12,228 bases of DNA from Stramenopiles sp. TOSAG23-2 (Eukaryota; Sar), in NCBI GenBank assembly GCA_900128395.1, contig LT649868.1, forward strand, positions 1 to 12,228, read 5' to 3'. Below the pieces are notes generated by a model. The model was not told where the DNA came from. It did not search any database and saw only the letters and a list, made by a program, of their open reading frames with translations. The first letter of the stretch is position 1, and each line of letters starts with the position of its first letter. Made by a program: the position numbers and the translations under genes. Positions 1-6,662 of this stretch are shown piece after piece.

Positions 1-565
1 ATTTTAGTGTAAAAATTTGATGCTTAAAATTCTGCTATCCCTAATTTCTGAAAACGTGAAATGTCAAAATTATTTTGCCAATTGATAGGAAAAATGGTAT
101 ACTAGTGGAGCCTAAGTTTAAAAAGGTATTTTCAATGTTTTTCCTTTGTTTTCATGTAATGAAATGAAAAATCCATCATCAAAACAATGAAATATAAGAA
201 TTTAGGTTGAAAATGTTGAAAATGATGAAATTTGATCGAAAATATGCGAGTTGTAATGGTATGACAGTGGTATATGCCAGGTATGAATAATGCAAATATG
301 TTGCAGGACAATATGCAACCACCACATATATTTGTAGTTTTTTTTATGATAAAAAGACTTTTAAAAAATCATTTTTAAAAAAAAAAAGAATACAATTTTG
401 GAAATTACAAGGTCATTGCTAATGTTGTAACAGTAGATGAATTTGATGACGTGTTATCGTCGATCTAAAATAGAAATATATATATTAAAAAAGATATTTG
501 TAGAAAAATTAGTAAAACAAAGTAAAGTATTGTACGCAATACTTAATTACAAAAACACGAACAAC
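1..565. other. A+T-rich upstream region of the first SDR gene
   Basis: No supported gene lies here. The stretch is dominated by A/T runs, with a slightly GC-richer patch around 255-325 that carries a CCAGGTA motif at 277-283, 283 bp before the chosen start codon at 566. A short open frame (274-378) within the patch would encode a Met/Asn/Gln-rich peptide and ends in a poly-T/poly-A tract. I do not call it a gene. An in-frame ATG at 437 would extend the SDR by 43 residues, but that extension is Lys/Ile/Tyr/Asn-rich like translated A/T spacer. I read 1-565 as promoter plus 5' UTR. Confidence 0.5.
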
Positions 566-1580
566 ATGTCAAGAGTATTTTTTAAAACAGTAAATAAGCC
601 ATTATTGGCAAGAAAATTTACAGCTGGTTCAACAGCCTCATCAAAGAAAGTTGCAGTTGTATTTGGTGCCGGTGATGCAACTGGTGCATCTTGTTGCCGT
701 GCTTTTGCAAAAGATGGTTTTGATGTAATAGCAGTAAGACGTAACAAAGGTGCATTTAGTGGTACACTTGAGCGAATGTCGACAAAATTTAAATCAGAAG
801 GTATTGATAATGTTTATGGATACGCCATTGATGCAAGAAAAGAGGAACAGGTTATACAACTGTTGGATGAAGTTGAAACGAAGTTTGGTCCAATTAGTCT
901 AGCAATTCATAATATTGGACCAAATGTAGGCCAAAGCGTGTTAGAGGGTACGACACAACGTTATCAAAAGATGTTTGAAATAGCAGCAACATCATCGTTA
1001 ATTGTTGGCCGAGAAGTTGCTAATCGTATGTTAAAAAATAAAATTGACAATGGTTGTATATTTTTCACCGGCGCTACATCTTCATTAAGAGGGAAATCTA
1101 TGTTTTCTGCATTCGCATCAGCAATGGGTAAGTATATATAATTATATATGATGATGAAATATAATGATTCTATTTTTTATTATTTATATATATATGTATA
1201 TGTGCATATCTTTACTACGTATGAAAGGAAAAACTAACTATTTTGTTTCTTTTTTTTTTTTTAATTTATGTCATGTGAAATGTTATCAAACCCCGACGTG
1301 TTGTTTAGGTGCAAAGAGACAGCTTGCGCAATCCATGTCAAGAGAATTAGGCCCAAAAGGTTTACATATTGCTCATATTATTGTTGATGGTATTATAGAA
1401 ACACCATTTCATGCTAGCGATGCATCTCCAGTACCTAGAGATGTTTGGCATCGGCGTTTACCAAATGATGGTATTATTGATCCTGAAAATATTGCAGAAG
1501 CATTTCTATTTTTAAGTAAACAAAAAAAAAATGCCTGGACTTTTGAAATGGATCTAAGGCCTTGGGATGAACAATGGTAG
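566..1580 (+). CDS. SDR-family protein lacking catalytic Tyr and Lys (two exons)
   Basis: The coding parts are 566-1127 and 1309-1580, giving 277 residues. It has a Rossmann fold of the SDR superfamily, with a glycine-rich dinucleotide loop GAGDATG (34-40), an HNIG at 115-118 in place of the usual NNAG, and the LARELGPKG-type helix after the active site (SRELGPKG). At the active site, the position of the catalytic Tyr is Phe183, and the Lys four residues later is Met187. The CDD subgroup SDR_c10, as I remember it, has Phe for Tyr but keeps the Lys, so this copy goes a step further. Oxidoreductase activity is therefore doubtful; a binding or regulatory role is possible. The N-terminus (residues 1-26) is rich in Arg/Lys/Ser with no acidic residue, compatible with a mitochondrial presequence. 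I chose the ATG at 566 because it follows an A-rich leader (ACAACATG) and the extension to 437 looks non-coding. It ends with WTFEMDLRP..EQW, a terminal motif shared with the convergent paralogue at 2217-3089. The stop is TAG. Confidence 0.88.
1128..1308 (+). other. Spliceosomal intron in the first SDR gene
   Basis: This 181-bp intron has a GTAAGT donor (1128-1133) and a TTGTTTAG acceptor ending at 1308. Joining G1127 to GT at 1309-1310 rebuilds a Gly codon and continues the SDR alignment without gap (ASAMG then AKRQLAQ). The interior is A/T-rich, contains stops in the gene's frame, and has a long poly-T tract around 1248-1262. The second SDR gene has no intron at the matching point. It is the only intron I can support firmly in the window. 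Confidence 0.92.
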
Positions 1581-1829
1581 AGAAATATATCATATTTTTA
1601 CGAAAAAATTATATCAGACTCTCTGGTATATTTATTTTAAATATATATATAATACGGTATATTTATTTTCATTTTAAACACACTGAAAGTATGTTATTTA
1701 TCCATTAATAAATATGATACGTATCATACTTGTAAAATGTACGCGTGTTTAAAAATACGGCGTAATGCATTTACGTACCGAATGATGTATACGAACCACA
1801 TATATTATATATATTAATATAAATGTGTA

Positions 1830-2041
1830 TTTAAATCATTTTTGATTTGAGATGTTAATTTCCGGGAGTAAAAGAAATTTATATATCATTATATATAATA
1901 TATATGAGTAAGAGAATATGATAATATATATTTTTTTAAATCATTTTTGATTTGAGATGTTAATTTCCGGGAGTAAAAGAAATTTATATATCATTATATA
2001 TAATATATATGAGTAAGAGAATATGATAATATATATTTTTT
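1830..2041. repeat. Perfect 105-bp tandem duplication
   Basis: Copy 1 is 1830-1934 and copy 2 is 1935-2039, with two further matching bases to 2041. I found no mismatch between copies when reading base by base. Each copy carries the landmark TTTCCGGGAGTAAAAG (1858 and 1963) and GAGTAAGAGA (1906-1915 and 2011-2020). It lies outside genes. Complete identity implies a very recent event, active homogenisation, or an assembly duplication. Confidence 0.95.
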
Positions 2042-2100
2042 AATATCATATTTTAAATATTATGCATATATAAAATATTTATTAATATTATATGTGTTTT

Positions 2101-2124
2101 TCTCTTACTCATATTATATATAAT
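2101..2124. repeat. Inverted partial copy of the 105-bp repeat
   Basis: TCTCTTACTC at 2101-2110 is the exact reverse complement of GAGTAAGAGA at 1906-1915 and 2011-2020. The match continues through the following A/T stretch to 2124 with a 4-base deletion. A transcript reading through could fold copy 2 against this arm with a loop of about 80 nt. It sits in the shared 3' flank of two convergent genes. Confidence 0.7.
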
Positions 2125-2216
2125 TTAATATATATAAATAATATTTTTATTAACAAGCATTAAACGAAAACACACACACTACAAAATGAAACACCCCACA
2201 CTTTTCATGTGCCCCC

Positions 2217-3089
2217 TTACCAAGTCTCACCAAATGGACGTATCCACATATCAAAAGTCCAACTTGAACGATCTTGCTCCACTAAATGATATGTTTCATG
2301 AGCAATGGCACTAGGTTGAATGAAATAATCGGATGTAGCACCACGTTTCAATGCAGAATTTGCTGGTGGAGTCCCAGCAATTGCAGCATCAATTGTTACA
2401 TATGCTACGTGAACACCAAGTGGCCCCATATGTCTAGCAGCAGATTCCATCAAAATACGTTGTCCAGCTTTTGTTGATGCAAATGACCCAAACCAAGCTT
2501 TACCTCTGTGTGCGCTGGTATTTCCAGTACAAATAATAGTTCCACTTTTATTTTTTATCATATCAGGTCCTAACATTTGAATAAGACGATTTAATCCCAA
2601 CATGTTCACTTCAAAATTATTAGATAAATCTGATAATTTCCATTCCATAATGTTTTTACCAGCACCATCTGCACGAACAGCATTATGGACCAACACAGAT
2701 GGGGCACCATAATCTCTCCTAATTTTCCCAATAACACTTTCAACTTGATTTTCATCAGCAACATCGCAGGCATATCCAGTAGCTTCAAGCCCTTTATCTG
2801 TTAATTCTTTCGCTAACTTATCAACACGTTCTTGATTTCGCGCTAATAAACACGTTTTCCAACCCATCTCAGCAAATTTAGCAGCAATTGCTTGTCCAGT
2901 GCCAGGGCCAACACCTGTAATTACAGCAACATCCGTTGCATATGACATTGGTTGATGTGGTTTTAGACCTGCTTCAGTCCCTTTTAATTTTTCTGCAGCT
3001 GCATCACGAAGTTGATTGGTTGCACCAGATCCACGAGTTGATGCAGTTTTATTACGTCTTAATGAATAATTTAATTGTGCCCTACTCAT
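2217..3089 (-). CDS. SDR_c10-like short-chain dehydrogenase, intronless
   Basis: This 290-residue SDR-superfamily protein has a Rossmann nucleotide site GVGPGTG (59-65), CDV at 109-111, HNAV at 135-138 in place of NNAG, and the active-site segment GSFASTKAG (201-209). Phe203 replaces the catalytic Tyr while Lys207 is kept, which is the hallmark I associate with CDD subgroup SDR_c10. It ends in WTFDMWIRPFGETW, closely resembling the C-terminus of the convergent SDR, so the two are paralogues or at least the same subfamily. The first 47 residues precede the Rossmann fold and are Arg/Ser/Thr/Ala-rich; a mitochondrial targeting role is possible. The start ATG follows an A-rich leader (ACAAAATG). 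The stop is TAA. The substrate is unknown; related bacterial proteins are annotated only as SDR oxidoreductases. I see no frameshift. Confidence 0.9.
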   Translation of the reverse strand: MSRAQLNYSLRRNKTASTRGSGATNQLRDAAAEKLKGTEAGLKPHQPMSYATDVAVITGVGPGTGQAIAAKFAEMGWKTCLLARNQERVDKLAKELTDKGLEATGYACDVADENQVESVIGKIRRDYGAPSVLVHNAVRADGAGKNIMEWKLSDLSNNFEVNMLGLNRLIQMLGPDMIKNKSGTIICTGNTSAHRGKAWFGSFASTKAGQRILMESAARHMGPLGVHVAYVTIDAAIAGTPPANSALKRGATSDYFIQPSAIAHETYHLVEQDRSSWTFDMWIRPFGETW

Positions 3090-3605
3090 TTTGTTATATA
3101 CTACGTAATAATAATACTACTAGCAACTAATAATGAATCAAAAAAAAATGAATGTAATTTTGTTTTGATCTGTTGTATAATATTTCTAGATGATGTCAAT
3201 CTATCTAGACTATAATATATGTATCAATATATCTTTTCTATTCTTAAAATAATTTGATGTTGGGTAGTGTCTTGCACTTCCTTACAGTAGTGGTGCACTA
3301 GTATATTTTTATAGAGAGTCGGACTAACAAATAATATTGGATTAATATTTGCGAAAATACCATTGAATACCATTACCAGGTATAGTTGGCCTAGCCAGGT
3401 ATAGCTTAGGCTAGCTCTAGCTAGCTCTATAGCTTTTCAATGTTGTATTAGCTTTCTCCCTGTGTACGAAGATTCGTAAAAAAATTTATTATTTTTTATT
3501 TTTTTTATATATTTAAACACAATATTTTCAAATATAAAAAAGAATTAACCCCATCAAAAATAATTAAAATTCTCCAATAGACTACACTCTCTCCTTTTTT
3601 TTTTT
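3090..3605. other. Upstream region of the second SDR and 3' flank of ferroportin
   Basis: I see no gene here. The right part (about 3480-3600) is A/T-rich and contains two - strand AATAAA hexamers (plus-strand 3485-3490 and 3495-3500), usable as poly(A) signals for the ferroportin transcript. The middle, 3365-3435, is a GC-richer island of short direct repeats, listed separately. The left part is the presumed promoter and 5' UTR of the SDR gene that starts at 3089. Confidence 0.5.
3376..3434. promoter_or_regulatory. GC-richer island of short direct repeats upstream of SDR 2
   Basis: CCAGGTATAG occurs at 3376-3385 and again at 3395-3404 (19-bp spacing). It is followed by CTAGCTCTA at 3411-3419 and 3421-3429, and another TATAGC. 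The island lies 287-345 bp upstream of the SDR start codon at 3089 and stands out from the A/T surroundings. The CCAGGTA core recurs upstream of other genes in the window. A promoter or enhancer role is inferred from position and repetition only. Confidence 0.4.
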
Positions 3606-3691
3606 TTAAGACTCATCATTCTTTTCCTCACCAATCAATTGTTCATATTCTAATTCATCATTATTTTGCCCCGTTGTATCGGATGTTTTAA
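3606..3691 (-). pseudogene. SLC40A1: Stranded C-terminal tail codons of ferroportin
   Basis: Reading the - strand from copy 1 of the 92-bp repeat in the frame the gene uses in copy 2, the codons run on past ...SYLV for 28 more residues to a TAA at 3606-3608. The tail is acidic and hydrophilic and contains ELEYEQLIGEE. EYEQLI fits the [DE]xxxL[LI] acidic dileucine sorting signal recognised by AP complexes. As the sequence stands, the duplication puts a TAG before these codons, so they are 3' UTR. Their clean open frame and sensible composition indicate they were coding until recently, or still are through splicing or in another allele. Confidence 0.7.
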
Positions 3692-3879
3692 TGACTAAAT
3701 AACTACGAAATACATACCAATATGTATATAACAATGCAGCAAATAATACAACACATGTGGAATACGTAACTAAAACAATAAATTGACTAAATAACTACGA
3801 AATACATACCAATATGTATATAACAATGCAGCAAATAATACAACACATGTGGAATACGTAACTAAAACAATAAATTGAC
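3692..3879. repeat. Perfect 92-bp tandem duplication inside the ferroportin 3' end
   Basis: Copy 1 is 3692-3783 and copy 2 is 3784-3875, followed by TGAC (3876-3879), which also begins each copy. That leaves a 4-bp microhomology at the junction. I found no mismatches between copies. The period of 92 is not a multiple of three, so the duplication shifts the reading frame and creates the stop used by the gene. It is either a real recent duplication, a polymorphic allele, or an assembly error. Confidence 0.97.
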
Positions 3880-5686
3880 GAGGATCATGGAAAATCATAC
3901 CTAATACTTGTATGAAAACATAAAATAATTGATAGGAAGCACGTTGAATACTACTAAATGCACCACGTTCCATTTCTTTTACATTGTCTTGAGTCAGTTG
4001 AGTGATCACTAAATCATAGGACCATAAACCAATTCTACTAGCAGCCATTGAACCCATTAATACAAAATCAGTAATACGACTTTCACCAGCTATGTAAAAC
4101 GATACTACGCCTGGAAATAAAATAATCCAAAACAACCAAATTGCTATAAGTCCGGAACGTTCAACTGATTTAAACACAGATTTAATGGCTAAAAAAACTG
4201 CAGTACCACACAAACCAAATACGGCACCTAAACCACGTCCAAAACCAAAATATACCGGTGGCACACCTCGCCATTGCAAATACGATGTCATTAACGCGCC
4301 ATTATCCAATACTGTCATCCATAACAACGTATATGATAAACTTGCATAAAATATTGGATGTTTTAAATAGACTTTAAAAAAATTATCACAACAACCTGTT
4401 TTTATTTGATTTGCATTGTTATCATTGCCGTTATCAACACTAAATGAATTTATCACACGAGTTTGTTTTGGATCATTTAAATCTATTACATCCCCATGTT
4501 CTTCATGAGAATGTAAAATCGGCCCATCATGATAATGTATTGTACTATCTTCATGTTTATGAAGAAAATGTTTATGTTCAATATGCCCATTTTCATGTGC
4601 ATGTGTTGTACCATCATCATGCGTATGAACTTTCATTTTCAATCGTGGAAACGATTCATAAACTCTCGTATTTAAAATCAATTCCACGGGGAAGGAAATG
4701 ATATTCCAGAAACTAATCATTAATGCACCATAAAATATACGTGTGCGAACATCAGTTCCAATAAATTGATAAATTGCAGTAAATGCAAGTGGTGCCAATG
4801 CTTTGCACGATAAATCTATCCGTCGCAATGTAGTATTTAATATTCCAACATCTAAATTAGATTCTTTTGACATTACAACTACCCAATCTTTTTCAATGGA
4901 AATGGTTTGTACACCATTAAATAATTCACCAAGTCCACCCAATAATAATAATATAATGTAACTAAACATAATTTGTTTATCACCACTAAATAAAAATTGT
5001 TCCTTCAAACCAAGATTTGGGATGTAAATGACCATGCAACATACAGTAACACCCGTAAGTGCAACACATGAATTTTCAATCAACAAACCAACACGTTGTA
5101 CATATATACGCGATGTCTTATCAACCCATACTCCTAAACTTGGCAATAAAAAAACATTTAAAAGATATACAAAAGCGGCATATAATCCAGTTGGCAATAA
5201 AGTGGATTTGAAGATATCAATTAAAAACAAAGGCACAGCCATTCCCCACATTCGATCACCCCAAGCAGACATGAAATGCGAACCATATAAATACCGTAAT
5301 GCATCTTTATCACTTGGCTCTTTACCAACACAACAAGTGACAAAAATCGATGGTATACTTAATATTATACCAATTATGAACATTGGAATACCTGCATGAG
5401 TATTGTACTTTTCCGTTGGTGTTGGTGGTGGTGGTGGTGTTATACTATGATTCGATGCTGGCATTTGATGATGCCTGTGACTACTAGTAGCATTATTTGC
5501 TAAGAAATGTAATGTTGGTGGACATGTTGTTGTATTACCTGAAAAACATAAACCTCCAGCTATTATTAATGTGAATGACAATAAAGTTGTAATGGTTAAA
5601 ATAATATTTTGAAGGCATGACGCAGTTGTTGATGTTGTTTTCCTTTCTGTACGCACAGGGGATGAAATATATGATGATGATGACAT
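3770..5686 (-). CDS. SLC40A1: Ferroportin (SLC40-family iron exporter), tail truncated by duplication
   Basis: This is a multispan membrane transporter of the major facilitator type that exports Fe2+ from cytosol across the plasma, vacuolar or organelle membrane. The start used is ATG at 5686; the TTG four codons upstream is not a likely start. It has 638 residues. Family landmarks are WGDRMW at 142-147 (Asp144 matches human Asp39), WVDK about 187-190, NTTLRRID at 284-291, MTVLDNGA at 457-464 and ERG at 573-575. By memory alignment, human Cys326 (hepcidin and metal site) is Ala here, and His43 is Gly. A cytosolic loop at 354-397 holds 14 His with six HxH pairs. The N-terminal extension of about 120 residues contains two hydrophobic segments (25-48 and 100-120) separated by a Thr/Pro/His/Asn stretch, which human ferroportin lacks. 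The last helix is complete, but a 92-bp tandem duplication replaces the 28-residue tail with NLLF and TAG. It is transcribed divergently from the CDK-cyclin gene. Confidence 0.9.
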   Translation of the reverse strand: MSSSSYISSPVRTERKTTSTTASCLQNIILTITTLLSFTLIIAGGLCFSGNTTTCPPTLHFLANNATSSHRHHQMPASNHSITPPPPPTPTEKYNTHAGIPMFIIGIILSIPSIFVTCCVGKEPSDKDALRYLYGSHFMSAWGDRMWGMAVPLFLIDIFKSTLLPTGLYAAFVYLLNVFLLPSLGVWVDKTSRIYVQRVGLLIENSCVALTGVTVCCMVIYIPNLGLKEQFLFSGDKQIMFSYIILLLLGGLGELFNGVQTISIEKDWVVVMSKESNLDVGILNTTLRRIDLSCKALAPLAFTAIYQFIGTDVRTRIFYGALMISFWNIISFPVELILNTRVYESFPRLKMKVHTHDDGTTHAHENGHIEHKHFLHKHEDSTIHYHDGPILHSHEEHGDVIDLNDPKQTRVINSFSVDNGNDNNANQIKTGCCDNFFKVYLKHPIFYASLSYTLLWMTVLDNGALMTSYLQWRGVPPVYFGFGRGLGAVFGLCGTAVFLAIKSVFKSVERSGLIAIWLFWIILFPGVVSFYIAGESRITDFVLMGSMAASRIGLWSYDLVITQLTQDNVKEMERGAFSSIQRASYQLFYVFIQVLGMIFHDPRQFIVLVTYSTCVVLFAALLYTYWYVFRSYLVNLLF

Positions 5687-5880
5687 AATTTTATGCAATC
5701 GTTTATCTGTTTTATTCTGCCTTATATATTCTTAAGATGTATATACATATATATATCTTGACAATGTAAATATGTTTGGTTTTTATTTAAATTCCTTTCT
5801 GGTGATGATACCCGTGTCTGTGGTATTATAGGTGCGTATATGGATCTTGTTTTTTTGTTGTTGGTGAATTAATTTTTTAC

Positions 5881-5892
5881 CACAAATTTGTG
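5881..5892. promoter_or_regulatory. 12-bp perfect palindrome CACAAATTTGTG
   Basis: The sequence equals its own reverse complement. It lies about 195 bp upstream of the ferroportin start codon, within the GC-richer island of the divergent promoter. A dimeric transcription-factor site is possible; no specific factor is recognised. Confidence 0.35.
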
Positions 5893-5917
5893 CTTGCCCG
5901 GCTTGGTAGCTCCTCAT

Positions 5918-5945
5918 AATACTGTACAGTACCAGGTACAGTATT
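5918..5945. promoter_or_regulatory. Inverted repeat AATACTGTAC / GTACAGTATT
   Basis: Ten-base arms at 5918-5927 and 5936-5945 are exact reverse complements around an 8-base spacer, which contains the start of a CCAGGTA motif. ACTGTACAGT (5921-5930) is itself a palindrome overlapping the left arm. The site lies 232-260 bp upstream of the ferroportin start. It could be a regulator-binding site or a transcript hairpin; the choice is inference. Confidence 0.4.
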
Positions 5946-6633
5946 TGGTGCTTGAAGAACTTCTTTTTCTCTTGTTTTCTGTTGCGATGCGCGATGCGGT
6001 TGCGTTGTTACTGTACATAGGAAATACATGTACATATAGTCGTAGTGTCTAGCACTATGCGATACCCGACAACCTGTGAATCCACCCAATTCAGATTAAC
6101 CACCCAAAATTCAGATAAAATACCACCAGGTACTGTGTTTGAATTAGGGTAACACCTTCACGTAGTGCTATTCACTGCTACACTTTTTGTCAACTCCAGC
6201 TACTATATTTGGAAAACGAAGAGTTTATTCTAGTTAGGCGAAATCGAAGATGGCCAATCCATCAATGCTATTTCAATGCTAAACCACCTGTCCATCAAAG
6301 TGCAAACCACTGGCAAAATAACACCTACAATATAGACCATAAGCTGTATGTAAATTGTACATTATATATATGTATATATATATATATGGACGTCGACTTA
6401 TACAATATTAACATACTATAGAACAAACACAATATCATATCATCAAGTAACTGAGATATTATATATTCAATATATAGTATATCAAGTCATACCGACGCCG
6501 TGTATAACAAACAATATATATCATATATAGATATATATACATACATTACTATATAATATATCATATAATAGTTTTGTTTATAAAGAGGCAAATAATAATT
6601 GCGCAAAATACATAACACATAATAATTGTATTT

Positions 6634-6657
6634 AATAATAATAATAATAATAATAAT
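6634..6657. repeat. (AAT)8 microsatellite in the 5' leader of the CDK-cyclin gene
   Basis: Eight uninterrupted AAT units end six bases before the start codon at 6663. Similar AAT runs encode poly-Asn inside the gene. Length variation here could alter the leader but not the protein. Confidence 0.9.
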
Positions 6658-6662
6658 ATCAA

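Larger units (their letters stand above)
1581..2216. other. Convergent intergenic region between the two SDR genes
   Basis: This stretch has no coding potential that I can see. It receives transcription from both sides. An AATAAA at 1707-1712 lies 127 bp after the + strand stop. On the - strand an AATAAA (plus-strand 2146-2151) lies about 66 bp after the stop of the second SDR. Both are plausible poly(A) signals, but such hexamers are common by chance in this composition. The middle holds a 105-bp tandem duplication and an inverted copy of part of it. Confidence 0.6.
5687..6662. other. Divergent promoter region between ferroportin and the CDK-cyclin fusion
   Basis: This 976-bp spacer separates two start codons facing away from each other. 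The stretch from about 5880 to 6330 is clearly less A/T-rich than the flanks. It holds a 12-bp palindrome, a hairpin-forming inverted repeat, a GCGATGC direct repeat (5984-5997), CCAGGTA at 5932-5938 and 6126-6132, and an imperfect repeat of CCACCCAA(AA)TTCAGAT around 6082-6116. Open frames there on either strand begin with TTG rather than ATG and match no family I know. From about 6340 to 6600 the sequence is TA-rich, resembling the other 5' flanks. I read it as a bidirectional promoter region plus both 5' UTRs. Confidence 0.5.

Noticed and set aside
437-565. 43-residue N-terminal extension of the first SDR from an upstream ATG
   Set aside because: The extension is Lys/Ile/Tyr/Asn-rich like translated A/T spacer, and the ATG at 566 has a better leader and gives a normal SDR N-terminus.
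3701-3817. Intron removing exactly one 92-bp copy
   Set aside because: A clean 92-nt excision needs AGGT in the repeat unit, and there is none on the - strand. Only the 107-nt alternative restores frame.
4444-4701. + strand His/Tyr-rich frame opposite the ferroportin loop
   Set aside because: Its His-rich look is the antisense of the His codons (CAT/ATG) in ferroportin, and no independent start or conservation is visible.
5687-5698. Ferroportin start four codons further upstream
   Set aside because: The first codon there is TTG, not ATG. The ATG at 5686 is the first proper start.
5877-6089. 70-residue - strand frame in the divergent promoter
   Set aside because: It starts with TTG, matches no family I know and overlaps palindromic, repeat-rich promoter DNA.
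6143-6421. + strand frame containing ENEEFILVRRNRRWP
   Set aside because: It looks mildly protein-like but has no ATG in the plausible part, no splice acceptor I could defend, and ends in a TA microsatellite.
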